Assembly (NCBI RefSeq): GCF_017874215.1
Contig: NZ_JAGGLB010000031.1
Span: 1 to 64,000 of the forward strand
Source: Paenibacillus eucommiae
Lineage (GTDB): Bacteria > Bacillota > Bacilli > Paenibacillales > NBRC-103111
Length of the DNA: 64,000 nt
Reading direction: 5' to 3'
Shown: positions 16,091 to 25,872 of the stretch, piece after piece
How positions within the stretch are numbered: position 1 is the stretch's first letter
How the letters are laid out: each line of letters begins with the position of its first letter
Program-made: the position numbers and the translations under genes
The notes under the pieces: generated by a model
Databases searched by the model: none
What the model was told of the DNA's origin: nothing
What the model saw: only the letters and a program-made list of their open reading frames with translations

Positions 16091-18748
16091 TCATGTTAAC
16101 AATTTTACCGGTCCCAATAATCCCGATGGTTCCTGCGCCATAGCTCTATCCAGCAGATTGTGTCCCCGCTTCTTCGCAAGCGTATTGGTTACATCGACCC
16201 TGAGCTGGTTTCTTCCCTCTGCAAGCAGCTCTGTCACATCAAAGGAATAAGGCGGACATATCCTCACACCCACTGGCTGGTTATTCAGCCAAACTTCTGC
16301 TACCTCATACACATCCCCCAGGTCCAAAAGAACAGACTCAGCCGGCACCAACATTTCCTGCAGTAGTTCAAATTCAGCTTCATAGCGAATGGTCCCCGAA
16401 AATTCAGGAAGAATCGCCGGTATCGATATATTGCCTAATCCTTGAATTAAGGGCTGCGGCGAAAAGTCAGAAACATGCGGCGCTTCAGAGATGGACACCT
16501 TCCAAGGCTCCGTGAGAACGATTTCATGAGATGTAAAAGCTTTGCGAGCTTTCGAAACAGACGGCTGCGTATCATTCGTGCTGTTGTTAGAACTGTTGTT
16601 AAAAAGAATAAAAAGCGACTCGTAGGGCTGCAATTCTATGCTAATCCTCGTAGATCCTTTTGCACCGGTATATTGAGCTTCAATAAACTGGTTGTGCATG
16701 GCGTCAAAAATGACCGGCGTGCCTTCGATTTGAATCGTCAAATCAGTATGAACGGCCTTGTATTTGCTCTCATTCGTGAGGAAAAATACGTGCTCCTCTT
16801 CATGTTTATAATGATACGTTCTGAGATTCTCTTCATAGGAGCTCGTCTCCAATTCATGAAGCTGCATGGCGATCATCTTATCCGGGAGCTCAGCGCATGA
16901 GCTGCAGTGCACATAAGAACTCTTTCTGATTTCGTTCATGATTGACTCGAATTCAGCAGACGCTATGCTGGCTTCGGCAGGGAAATCATTCATGAAAATC
17001 ACCGGAATTTCCAAAGCTGCAAGCTCGGCAAGTACAGCGACAAATGCCTCTGGCAGTCTTTTGGCATAGGGAACGATTACCGCCTTAAAGGGTTCGTCAT
17101 TAATAACAACCCGTCCTTTTTCCAAGGTCATAGCTTCCCGATGGACAAAGGTATCGATGGGAACCACATCACAATCGATTTGTCTCTGGGCGAGTGCTTT
17201 TACGACTTGTTCGAAAGGCATATAATCCCCTGACCATTCGGCCTCCGCATGATAAATGACCGCAGCCGATGCAGCATGCTGGCCCCCGCTAAGCAAATGA
17301 CATACCCGGTTCGCATAAGCAGACCAGAGATGAAAATATCGCCATTGCGGATTATCTCCACGTGCATAGAAATGAGGCGGACAGTCCAGATCGTTGGCTT
17401 TGGGCGTAAAAGCATGCGGAATTAGATGATTCACACCACGAACGCAGACATGATCGGTCAGCCATTTCATTAATTTCAACCCGGCCTGCCAGCCATACGC
17501 TCCAAAAATTTCACAGACGGTTGTCCCGTCCTTTTTGGGATCCATATGCCCTGCTGAGCTCGCCATTTTTGTAATACCCCAGTAAAAAAAATCGGCATCC
17601 AGATAACCTAAAGGCGTGAGATGTCTACCTGATGTAAATTCCGGCCAGACTTGATAAACCAGATCCATGCCCGAATAGTCCTGCCCCTTGATACCACGGA
17701 AGAAATGCCCCGGTCCATATCCCAGCCTTGCATGAGCGCCATTATCCTCTATCAGATGCCCGATGTATTTGACGCCATGCGCTCTGCACCAATCGCCAAT
17801 TTGCTGGGTATAATTTTCACCGAACAATGTGCTTACAACATCCATATACACATATCTTGCGCTATGAGTGATGGGACCCGCTTCATACCATAAACAAGGA
17901 AGATAACGCAGGAAGTCTCCTTCCCAGGCCTTATCCAGGTGACCCAGCAGCTGGTCGGAATACGGGAGCACCATTTTATGCCGGGGATTACTTTGAGATT
18001 GACCCAAGGTTCCTTCATACGTGTGAGCGTTACCAAATCTGGGCTCGTCTGAGAAAAAGCCTGCAATGGTTTTCCCGAATTCTTTCCCATACCGCTTGTA
18101 ATGCTCCTCGTATACGATTTCAATGAAAGCTTTTACCGGCTCGGGATCTATGGGATTTAAGTAGTCGTTGGTTGTATCTTCTCCGCCGTTTCTTGTCTTA
18201 ACCAGCATGAACAAGCGCCAGCTTCCCTCAGGAACATCCCAGTATACAATGCCGTCCGACACGCGCCCCGTCAGATCAATAAAGGTTTCGCCATCCAAAG
18301 CATCGACACCGTCCGTCCTTCGAGCGGCTACTACGGCTACCAATGTCTCGCCCGGCTCCAGCCAAGCCTTGATAATAAAAGAACTTCCTTGCAGCGGTCC
18401 GTTGGCATCAATATGTCTCTCATCCAAAAACACCTTGAGGTATTCCGGGTAATGATCACGAATTCTGCCAGCTGCGTAACCGCTCGGATAAGCGGAATCA
18501 TCGAACAGCCACACCTTCATTTCCCGTTTCTTCGCTTCATCGATAATTACATCTAGATCACGCCACCATGGCTCCCCCAGAAAATCCGGATGTGGACGAG
18601 ATTCAACAACAAAACCGCCAATTCCGTTCTCGCCCATCTGCTTAATTTCATTTCTCAGTATGTCTTCATCTTCACCATGCTGCCAGAAAAGTGGCGTAAT
18701 ATAGCTCGGGATGTCTTTCTTCATTAGAATACTTTCCAGCTTGCTCAT
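16091..18748 (-). CDS. GH106-like glycoside hydrolase (alpha-L-rhamnosidase-like)
   Basis: An 885-residue protein without signal peptide. The N-terminal half is a TIM-barrel-type region with features common in GH106-like proteins: FWQHGEDEDILRNEIKQM, GIGGFVVESRPHPDFLG, WWRDLDVIIDEAKKREMKVW, LFDDSAYPSGYAAGRI and FFSDEPRFG. The C-terminal 200 residues resemble a galactose-binding beta-sandwich (LLDLGDVYEVAEVWLNNQPVG). The start is set at ATG 18748 because GAGGT lies 8 bases before it; an in-frame extension to 18949 has no support. Known GH106 enzymes cut alpha-L-rhamnosides; the exact substrate here is not shown. It is followed by the surface protein after 16 bases and is divergent from an AraC regulator. 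Confidence 0.75.
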   Translation of the reverse strand: MSKLESILMKKDIPSYITPLFWQHGEDEDILRNEIKQMGENGIGGFVVESRPHPDFLGEPWWRDLDVIIDEAKKREMKVWLFDDSAYPSGYAAGRIRDHYPEYLKVFLDERHIDANGPLQGSSFIIKAWLEPGETLVAVVAARRTDGVDALDGETFIDLTGRVSDGIVYWDVPEGSWRLFMLVKTRNGGEDTTNDYLNPIDPEPVKAFIEIVYEEHYKRYGKEFGKTIAGFFSDEPRFGNAHTYEGTLGQSQSNPRHKMVLPYSDQLLGHLDKAWEGDFLRYLPCLWYEAGPITHSARYVYMDVVSTLFGENYTQQIGDWCRAHGVKYIGHLIEDNGAHARLGYGPGHFFRGIKGQDYSGMDLVYQVWPEFTSGRHLTPLGYLDADFFYWGITKMASSAGHMDPKKDGTTVCEIFGAYGWQAGLKLMKWLTDHVCVRGVNHLIPHAFTPKANDLDCPPHFYARGDNPQWRYFHLWSAYANRVCHLLSGGQHAASAAVIYHAEAEWSGDYMPFEQVVKALAQRQIDCDVVPIDTFVHREAMTLEKGRVVINDEPFKAVIVPYAKRLPEAFVAVLAELAALEIPVIFMNDFPAEASIASAEFESIMNEIRKSSYVHCSSCAELPDKMIAMQLHELETSSYEENLRTYHYKHEEEHVFFLTNESKYKAVHTDLTIQIEGTPVIFDAMHNQFIEAQYTGAKGSTRISIELQPYESLFILFNNSSNNSTNDTQPSVSKARKAFTSHEIVLTEPWKVSISEAPHVSDFSPQPLIQGLGNISIPAILPEFSGTIRYEAEFELLQEMLVPAESVLLDLGDVYEVAEVWLNNQPVGVRICPPYSFDVTELLAEGRNQLRVDVTNTLAKKRGHNLLDRAMAQEPSGLLGPVKLLT

Positions 18749-19007
18749 GCGGATTACCTCATTTCTGTATCTAAATCTTTTAACGCCCTTAACTTCATTA
18801 ACTTTATTGGTTCCTCGTAACTCTTCGTAGCTCATCATAACCTTCAAACTTGTTAAGCTCCGGCTGATCGCCTCCCTTGGATAAATGGCGAAAACATCAT
18901 ATAATGAGTACATCATCATCTTTCTATTAGTAATCATAGCAACATCCAATCGCTAAAAGTATAGACATATCCCGATAATTACGACTGAACCACACTAAGG
19001 AGGGTCC

Positions 19008-19901
19008 ATGGATTTTCTGTCTGTTCCAAGGTTATCTCGTTTAGATGTCAAGTGGGCAAGCCATATTAAAGGCAATTATGGCGTTTATTTAATTGAACAT
19101 TACAATCCCTATTTTGAGTTAATTACCGTAACCCAAGGCCCTATTTATCTGCGAGTCAATGAGGAAAAGCTAACACTGGCCGCAGGAGAAACTTTGATAC
19201 TGACGCCTTGGGAAAAGCATGGGTTTTGGAAAGAAATCTCAGAAGATGCTGGCTTTTTCTGGATTCAATTCTCTTCATCTCCGCCACTTCAACACGTCAA
19301 AAACTGGACTAAAACCGATATTGAGCTATTTTTTGTCCATATGAATCATAAGGATTTAAGAATTGATGCTGATGATACAGAGGACATGGTTTTATTGCCA
19401 CGTCAATTTAAGCCAAGCCGCGTTTATGAGCTGCTGGGCATGTACGAGAAGCTTGCCCATGCCATCGAGAATCCCAAAGGATATTTCAAACTCAAGTCTG
19501 CCGTCTATATGATTCAAATTGTAGATTTGTTAGCCAACGATTATTTGGAGCAGTATCACCTGGATACCACTCTGCCAACCACCTATATCACCTATAGAAA
19601 TTTAATTGCTTATCTGAACCAGAAATATATCCAAAAAACAGATAAAGACGATATGGAAAAAATGTTGAGCCTTAGCTACGAATATATGGGGCAAATTTTC
19701 AAAAAACATTCGGGCATATCGATGAGCTCCTATATCCAGCAGCTTAGAATTCAACGTTCCAAATTCCTGCTAAAGAGCAGCTTTAGTGCGGTACATGATA
19801 TTGCCAGGGAGGTTGGCTATGAAGATGCTCTTTATTTCAGCAGGGTGTTCAAAAAATTAGTCGGCAAAAGTCCTTTGCAGTATAGAAATTCGGTGAATTG
19901 A
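19008..19901 (+). CDS. AraC-family transcriptional regulator
   Basis: The 297-residue protein has an N-terminal cupin-like sensing domain (YFELITVTQGPIYLRVNEEK, then LAAGETLILTPWEKHGF) and a C-terminal pair of helix-turn-helix motifs in the last 100 residues (YMGQIFKKHSGISMSSYIQQ, then VHDIAREVGYEDALYFSRVF and GKSPLQYR). ATG at 19008 follows AGGAGGGTCC. It is divergent from the GH106-like/surface-protein/ADP-ribosylglycohydrolase-fold genes, with 259 bases between the starts, so it most likely controls them in response to a sugar. That target is inferred from position. Confidence 0.9.
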   Translation: MDFLSVPRLSRLDVKWASHIKGNYGVYLIEHYNPYFELITVTQGPIYLRVNEEKLTLAAGETLILTPWEKHGFWKEISEDAGFFWIQFSSSPPLQHVKNWTKTDIELFFVHMNHKDLRIDADDTEDMVLLPRQFKPSRVYELLGMYEKLAHAIENPKGYFKLKSAVYMIQIVDLLANDYLEQYHLDTTLPTTYITYRNLIAYLNQKYIQKTDKDDMEKMLSLSYEYMGQIFKKHSGISMSSYIQQLRIQRSKFLLKSSFSAVHDIAREVGYEDALYFSRVFKKLVGKSPLQYRNSVN

Positions 19902-20067
19902 GAAATGACTTGCTGCGTCCTTTTCAGGAAGACTGGACAATTCTACTAGCAGTTGAATAAAGCAGGATGTGACAATTCAACCAACGCTTGATAGGATGAC
20001 GTTTACGGAAATGCTATGCTGGTTTCGACAGTGCGCACTGTACATTTTGTTTTATCGGAGGTATACG

Positions 20068-20817
20068 ATGCTCGATTTACGTAAAATTGGAGCTTATATT
20101 TCAAAGCTTCGCAAAGACCAGGATATGACCCAATTGGAACTTGCTGATCAACTGAATGTAAGTCATCAAGCGGTATCGAAATGGGAACGGGGCGAGTCGC
20201 TACCAGATATCGGAACGCTTCCGCAGTTTGCGAAGTTATTCGGCAAAACGGTAGATGACATTTTAAATGCAGGAGAAACCGCGGAAAAAAGGGAGCACCA
20301 GCACTTAGGAACGATCGTTGAGGAGATCGCAGAGAACAGGTCAGAACAAGTTGCAGAGATGGTCAATACCGGAGAGGCTGAGGTGGAAGAGCTTGTAGAA
20401 GTAGCTCCGTTTGTAAAGGCAAGCGTTCTGGATAAGGTTACTGAACGATTAGACAGCAGTGTCCTTAAGTTAGACGTGATCATGAGGCTGGCACCGTTCC
20501 TCGGAACAGATGCATTGGACGAACTCGTTCGTCAGGCAGAAGCCGGCGAAATTGTTTGGGATGCCGTTCAAGGACTGGCACCCTTTATTAGCAGAGTGAC
20601 ATTAAGTCGTTTGGTAGAACGGGTTGTAGACGGGGACATCGATGCGAACCGGATTGTTAGCCTTGCACCTTTCCTGGGCAGGGAAAATCTCGAGAAGTTG
20701 ATTGAACGAGTCGAATTGGAACATCTTAGCCCGGATCTTCTGGCAAGTCTTGCTCCTTTCGTCGATCAAGGGACATTGAGCAGAATGTTGACAAAATTAT
20801 TGAATAAAATAAAATAA
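20068..20817 (+). CDS. XRE-type regulator with five exact 29-residue APF repeats
   Basis: The 249-residue protein begins with a Cro/CI-type DNA-binding domain (residues 6-65: ISKLRKDQDMTQLELADQLN, VSHQAVSKWERG). After a charged link it carries five repeats whose APF core recurs at residues 113, 142, 171, 200 and 229, an exact 29-residue period (LAPFL..D.L..LV.....G.I), suggesting a helical solenoid. The start is ATG 20068, as CGGAGGT lies 5 bases before it; an earlier in-frame start at 19969 lacks an RBS. It lies after the AraC gene and ends in a terminator. Its targets are unknown. Confidence 0.85.
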   Translation: MLDLRKIGAYISKLRKDQDMTQLELADQLNVSHQAVSKWERGESLPDIGTLPQFAKLFGKTVDDILNAGETAEKREHQHLGTIVEEIAENRSEQVAEMVNTGEAEVEELVEVAPFVKASVLDKVTERLDSSVLKLDVIMRLAPFLGTDALDELVRQAEAGEIVWDAVQGLAPFISRVTLSRLVERVVDGDIDANRIVSLAPFLGRENLEKLIERVELEHLSPDLLASLAPFVDQGTLSRMLTKLLNKIK

Positions 20818-20879
20818 ACACCTGCATCGGAGATTAGTCTTTTTATTCAGCAATGTAGAACCTATAGTTCAACATCATG

Positions 20880-20917
20880 AGGGCTGCCAGTCAGGCAGCC
20901 CTTCGTTACTAACGAAG
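20880..20917 (+). terminator. Terminator after the XRE regulator
   Basis: AGGGCTGCC (20880-20888) pairs perfectly with GGCAGCCCT (20894-20902). A second small palindrome TTCGTTA-C-TAACGAA (20903-20917) follows directly. It lies between the convergent XRE and GH106-like genes and may serve both. Confidence 0.65.
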
Positions 20918-20977
20918 AACGTTAGTTTAATTGAACAGGCTGCAATTTCCTGCTATAACTGATGGTGACGTTTACGA

Positions 20978-23900
20978 TCACCGACTTTCAGATTCCTCCC
21001 TAATCAACTTCACCGCACCGAAAATCCCTGATTTTACATAAGCTCCTTGAAATAGAGACAAAGGACTGTTCGCTACCTTTAACACATACTGATTGCTCCC
21101 GGAGTTCACAAGAGATGTAACCTCCCATACAAATGGTTTGCACATCCTTGTACCGGCTTCAATTCCGTTGACAAAAAGAGTAGCGACATCACAAATATCT
21201 TCCGCGCTGAAATAAATGCATTGGCTTTCCTCATTTCCCCACTTTTCAGGTAAATCCATACATTTCTCATAGGATACTGTTCCTGAATAATGGGGATACC
21301 CAAGCTCTTCCCAAGAGGTTAAACAAAATAAGGCTGCCGGATTTCCTTCATAATTAATATGTCCTATGGAGAAGCCCGAGTATGGCATTGAAAGATGAAA
21401 ATCACCATAAATTCTTAAAGGCTCCATTAATCTCCCGTGCTTAAAGCGCAGCTCCACCAAATTCAATTGAAGCGCCTCTCCCCCAAGTATAAAGGCAGTG
21501 ATATCCGCCTCATAATTACACACATCAAACCGCCGAACCTGAACAGGAGCAGGAATTGAATGTCCATTAACCAATATTTCACATTCGCCTTCCCAAGCAG
21601 ACTTTTCAAAAACCAACTTTGTGGTTTGGGGTTCCCCTTTTACAAAAAAGCGGGCGAAGCCCCATCCATCTCCTGAAAAAAGCAGGCCTGGCTGCTCATA
21701 TATATCTATGGGAGGAACAGTAGTAACCCAATCAGCTTCTGGACCCAGATTTTTTTCCCAAAAATGCCATTGTGTTAAAACCAAAACATTATCTGCTTCC
21801 GGAGCAACCTTCCAGTCAGATGCCAAATCGACGATTTGCTCTTGACCGCCCCTTGCAGCTTCAATTTCTTGTCTTGCTGCAATCCCTGAAAGTTTTTGAT
21901 GGTGCAAAGCTTCAGGTTCTACATCCATAATTATGGATCCATAAGGAGGTATATAAATAGAAGCCTTCCTATTCTGTTGATTGATGATTTCCCCTCTAAA
22001 TTCGCAATCCAAAGCATTAACAAGAAACACCCGCTTAACCTCGCCAATTTCCCGCAGCTGCATGTAAATGCCTTTGACATCGTGATTCTTTGTCCCATCA
22101 TCCCTGATCTGCAGCAGTTCTATTTCCCGTTTGACCGTCTTGCTTAAATCTCCAGGCAAGCTTTCAAGAGTAACATGCCGGTTCCAAAATTCAGCTAAAT
22201 CTATTTCTTGATCTTCCTGATCTCCTTGCTTTCCTTGCACTTCCTGCAGCCGCTCCTTCCCTACATGGCAAGACCGAATAAGCTGTGGCTCTGATCCAAG
22301 CAGCCAGACTTGTCCGCCGTCAGCAACCAGCTCTCTGCACCAATGAGAAACTCCATCTTCCAAATATTCGCACCAGGGAAGTAGTAGCACATCGTAGGTT
22401 TCTTGAATACCTCTGATTTTCCCATCCGATGTCTTCATATGAAGCAGTGATTCCTCATCCACCAAGTCGAAGTCCCACTGATGGCTCAATAACTGATGCA
22501 TTAAATCGCCTAATCGGGTTCTGAGCTGATTCATTTCCAACACCCGGTCCGGATAATAAGCACTAAACGAAGCTTGAGGATAATAAAGCAGCACATGGCA
22601 TTTATGTGTTCCCTGCTTCACAAGCTCTGAAATTTCAGATATATAGCTGATAAAAGAACTAAAAAATGGCCAATGACTGGATTGATAAAATAAGGATGGA
22701 GGCGCTTCTTTCTTCCTCGGGCCATCCACGGAATAAAATTGTCCATGTATCGTTATATCTGTAACGCCCATAACCATCAGCCAATCCGCCATTTTTTTCA
22801 TTTCCTTAAAGCCCAATTCCCAGCTATTGGCTCCGAACGCTTCCACAATAGCCTCGTTCTTCCCCATATGATGAGCAGCCGAGCTGGCAAGCTTGGGTCC
22901 CATATGAAGCAAGGGGTACTCTGCGCTCCCAATCTGACCAGCAATAAGATCCGTACCCGGCAGATGAAACTGCTTTAATACCGAAAGCAGATAGGGACTA
23001 TAGATGGTTTGCCCTATCGGATCCTCCTCTGGACTTATATGCCCTGTGCTGATGATCCCTTTCTCCTCGCACCAATTGAAAATGGGCGTTATATATGACT
23101 TTTTGAACAGGTCCCCCAGTGCATAACGGTAGTCATGTCTAATCTGTGCGGTTTCGCGGCCCAAAGTATACCAAAGATGCGGCAAATGCTCCTCAATGTC
23201 ATAACCAAAGCTTTGTTGAAAGTGATTGGGGAATTCACGTGTCCAGGAAACACTTCCGAAAACCTTGGCTTCATCTGTAAAAATCCCCTTTATCTCCCGC
23301 CCGAAATAACTGCCGAATCTTGAAAAATAGGATTCATGCGTTAGCTTCATGAAATATCCTACAGCCTCCGGATTCAAAACATCTGTATAGCCGTCCCAAG
23401 GTTGTGCATCAATTACGCGTTCAATAAACGCACATATTTTCCAGCTGCCCTCCGGCAGCGTGCATTCAAGCCGAAAAGAAGTGCCAGTCGCATCAGTGCG
23501 CCAATGCGGATTACCTGCTGCATGATAGGGTGGATAATAATTATGGTGTGAAATTCGCGCTGGTTTCCATTCCTTTCTTATGGTGCCAACATATTTGGTT
23601 ATATCTACCTGACTAACGGAATCAGCCGGTTGAACAGGAATAGCGACAGCGCGAAGCAATCTTCCCATCGGGAAATCAATACAAACCTTGCCTCCGTTAA
23701 CTTCAAAGGAATCATTATGTAAAGCCCGTGCCCGGTATTCGGGATAATCTGCTATAACCCTGCCGCTCGCCGTGCCGCTGGGGAAAGGATCTTCATCATA
23801 CAGCCATACATCCAAATCTAATTCACGGCATTTATCTATGATGACTTCTACCTTTTCAAACCAATGTTCGGAGAGATAAGGAGTAAGTAAGCCATCTCTC

Positions 23901-24022
23901 GGATGGATGAATACTCCGCAAAATCCTTTATCTTTTAACTCATTCAACTGCCATTTCAGCTCGTGATCTTCAAGATCATGATTAAGACACCAGAAGGAGA
24001 TCACTCCGTTTTTTCTTTTCAT
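20978..24022 (-). CDS. Second GH106-like glycoside hydrolase
   Basis: A 1,014-residue cytosolic protein of the same superfamily as the 16091-18748 product: FWCLNHDLEDHELKWQL, GFCGVFIHPRDGLLTPYLS, VWLYDEDPFPSGTASGRV, IKGIFTDEAKVFG and TGHISPEEDPIG in the barrel part, and a C-terminal galactose-binding-like domain (CEILVNGHSIPAP, DVATLFVNGIEAG). It shares the acidic ASP/GLU-rich loops with the first copy but differs in loop lengths, so a different linkage or chain position is likely. AAGGAG lies 11 bases before the ATG at 24022. It is divergent from an AraC gene at 24325, its probable regulator. Confidence 0.75.
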   Translation of the reverse strand: MKRKNGVISFWCLNHDLEDHELKWQLNELKDKGFCGVFIHPRDGLLTPYLSEHWFEKVEVIIDKCRELDLDVWLYDEDPFPSGTASGRVIADYPEYRARALHNDSFEVNGGKVCIDFPMGRLLRAVAIPVQPADSVSQVDITKYVGTIRKEWKPARISHHNYYPPYHAAGNPHWRTDATGTSFRLECTLPEGSWKICAFIERVIDAQPWDGYTDVLNPEAVGYFMKLTHESYFSRFGSYFGREIKGIFTDEAKVFGSVSWTREFPNHFQQSFGYDIEEHLPHLWYTLGRETAQIRHDYRYALGDLFKKSYITPIFNWCEEKGIISTGHISPEEDPIGQTIYSPYLLSVLKQFHLPGTDLIAGQIGSAEYPLLHMGPKLASSAAHHMGKNEAIVEAFGANSWELGFKEMKKMADWLMVMGVTDITIHGQFYSVDGPRKKEAPPSLFYQSSHWPFFSSFISYISEISELVKQGTHKCHVLLYYPQASFSAYYPDRVLEMNQLRTRLGDLMHQLLSHQWDFDLVDEESLLHMKTSDGKIRGIQETYDVLLLPWCEYLEDGVSHWCRELVADGGQVWLLGSEPQLIRSCHVGKERLQEVQGKQGDQEDQEIDLAEFWNRHVTLESLPGDLSKTVKREIELLQIRDDGTKNHDVKGIYMQLREIGEVKRVFLVNALDCEFRGEIINQQNRKASIYIPPYGSIIMDVEPEALHHQKLSGIAARQEIEAARGGQEQIVDLASDWKVAPEADNVLVLTQWHFWEKNLGPEADWVTTVPPIDIYEQPGLLFSGDGWGFARFFVKGEPQTTKLVFEKSAWEGECEILVNGHSIPAPVQVRRFDVCNYEADITAFILGGEALQLNLVELRFKHGRLMEPLRIYGDFHLSMPYSGFSIGHINYEGNPAALFCLTSWEELGYPHYSGTVSYEKCMDLPEKWGNEESQCIYFSAEDICDVATLFVNGIEAGTRMCKPFVWEVTSLVNSGSNQYVLKVANSPLSLFQGAYVKSGIFGAVKLIREESESR

Positions 24023-24324
24023 GATTCATTGCTCTCCTTTTAGTTTTTTTACAAGTGATAATGCTTTCATTAGCTTTCATTATTGCTTTTTCCCAAACCA
24101 TTTTCATGGGTTATTTCGCCAACAATAGGGTCGATTCCGACAGGTAGAGCAAGTCATCGCAGAGGAATGTGCATTCGGATAACATATGGAATAGCACTTG
24201 AAAATAGCTGCGCACGCGGACGGCCTGCAATGGCGGAAGTGCTCAAAAAATGGAGGAGTTTCTTACCAATTTGTCGAAAATAACAGGGTTAACTGTGCGC
24301 GGAGGAGGAGGGGCAAAGGTGAGA

Positions 24325-25215
24325 ATGTTCGATTACGCATTTATGGTAGATGGTTTTCCCTTTGGGGTAAAGAGCAACATTCACGACATTCACGACATTC
24401 ACGACATTCACGACTTACCGAATCTGCATAAGCACAATTTTGTTGAACTTGTGTTTGTCAAGTCGGGACAGGCCAGACATCTTTTCAACGATGGCTCCTA
24501 TGAGATCACAACGAACGATGTCTATATCATTAATCAAGGGGAAGCACACGGCTATGCTTTGGACAAGGGAGAAAAACTGGAAATCATCAATTGTATGTTT
24601 CTGCCTGCGTTATTCCCTGCATCGTTACTGCAAGAGCTGCAAATCACGCAATCGCTCGACTTCTTCTATGTGCAGCCTTTTCTGAACAATGAACGCCGAT
24701 TCCATCACCGGTTGAACCTCCCGGTACAAGATGCCATGCGGGCCCTTAACATTCTAGATGGCATGATGACAGAGATGCATAATAGACATCAAGGCTATCA
24801 AACCTTCATTCGATTGCAAATGATAGAATTGTTCATTTTGCTTTCCAGAAATTACTCGTTTCAAGAGAAAAAAACGGGCAAGAAGCTCAACAACAACTTA
24901 ATGATGGTTCAGCGAATCAGTGGATACATCGAGCGACATTACGATCAGAAAATAACGATTCCTATGCTAGCCGGACTGTTTGCGATCAGTGAACGACAAT
25001 TAAACCGCATCTTCAAACAGGAGATCGGTCTCAGTGTCATCGAGCATTTGCACAATGTCCGTATCGAAAAGGCAAAGTATTTACTGCGGGAAACCGGGGA
25101 AAAAATTATCAACGTCGCTTTATCTGTTGGCTATGATGAGCCCTCCTTCTTCAACCGATTGTTTGTACGAATCGTGGGCTGCTCCCCTGGGAAATATCGG
25201 AATAATATAGACTGA
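24325..25215 (+). CDS. AraC-family regulator with an in-frame IHD repeat
   Basis: A 296-residue AraC-type protein: cupin-like sensor (HKHNFVELVFVKSGQARHLF, then ITTNDVYIINQGEAHGY) and C-terminal helix-turn-helix domain (KITIPMLAGLFAISERQLNR, INVALSVGYDEPSFFNRLF, GCSPGKYR). The start is placed at ATG 24325 with AAAGGTGAG before it. Just before the cupin strand lie four copies of a 9-bp repeat coding Ile-His-Asp. Being a multiple of three, changes in copy number would lengthen or shorten this loop without a frameshift. It is divergent from the second GH106-like gene and probably controls it. Confidence 0.85.
   Translation: MFDYAFMVDGFPFGVKSNIHDIHDIHDIHDLPNLHKHNFVELVFVKSGQARHLFNDGSYEITTNDVYIINQGEAHGYALDKGEKLEIINCMFLPALFPASLLQELQITQSLDFFYVQPFLNNERRFHHRLNLPVQDAMRALNILDGMMTEMHNRHQGYQTFIRLQMIELFILLSRNYSFQEKKTGKKLNNNLMMVQRISGYIERHYDQKITIPMLAGLFAISERQLNRIFKQEIGLSVIEHLHNVRIEKAKYLLRETGEKIINVALSVGYDEPSFFNRLFVRIVGCSPGKYRNNID
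24378..24413 (+). repeat. 9-bp x 4 coding microsatellite
   Basis: CATTCACGA occurs four times in a row, encoding the Ile-His-Asp tetramer in the AraC-family regulator. All four copies are identical at the DNA level. Confidence 0.9.
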
Positions 25216-25556
25216 AAAACGCCTTGTGGCGTCCTTTGATGGGCGTGTTCGAAACTTGGGAGCGTTACGGGAGGGAATGGGTGTGGGCTCCAGCCGCTGT
25301 TAAAGATTTGTTCCCTGAATTGAATATAAAGGGTTGGAACAAATCTTTAAAGGCGGACGCTATCGCTCTTCCTCCCACAGCCATTCCCTCTTCTCAGCTA
25401 CAATCGCACGAATTTCGCACGAATCACACGAACACCAAGCTCAAACGGACAGCCAGCGAGGTTTTTTCTCTGGGTGGAAGGAGATTTCCCCGCGAGCGAA
25501 GCCGCTGGGACTGAAGAACGGCCCCGCTAGCTCGCACAACTGCAAGGACCTGCTAC
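25216..25556 (+). repeat. Dispersed fold-back repeat, copy A
   Basis: This copy starts at the AraC stop with a small hairpin (ACGCC-TTGT-GGCGT-CCTTT). It continues into a nested inverted repeat: outer arms GAGGGAATGGGTGTGGG (25271-25287) and CCCACAGCCATTCCCTC (25374-25390), inner arms TTAAAGATTTGTTCC (25300-25314) and GGAACAAATCTTTAA (25336-25350). Related sequence continues to about 25556, where the 25-bp palindromes begin. Copies recur at 48.3 and 56.2 kb in the same orientation. No protein-coding gene is seen here. Confidence 0.85.
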
Positions 25557-25746
25557 TTTAACGATGTTTTTCATCGTTAAAAGCATCAGGTCCGGTCCAC
25601 ATCCTTACTTTAACGATGAAAAACATCGTTAAAATCCTTTTTAACCACCCTAAAAGGGCATCCGGCCTCTTTTAACGATGAAAATCATCATTAACTTGAG
25701 TGATTGACCTGAAACACATGCTTTAACGATGAAAAACATCGTTAAG
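25557..25746. repeat. Array of four 25-bp palindromes
   Basis: Copies of TTTAACGATG-N5-CATCGTTAAA lie at 25557-25581, 25609-25633, 25671-25695 (imperfect) and 25722-25746. Start-to-start steps are 52, 62 and 51. The first has a T5 centre and the others an A5 centre, so the first pair is in inverted orientation, as in REP/BIME-type elements. It sits between convergent genes. Confidence 0.9.
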
Positions 25747-25872
25747 TGGAGCAGATGCTCATTTCCTCATTCAGCCTGCTGACTAGGAACACGACTACCT
25801 CAAATGCACAGCAAGCAAGCCCCAACCTTCATGGTCGGGGCTTGTTCAAATGCAAACATAATTTGTTCTCAC

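Noticed and set aside
18749..18949. 67-residue N-terminal extension of the GH106-like protein
   Set aside because: There is an RBS in front of the internal start at 18748, the extension lacks domain features, and it would run through the promoter region.
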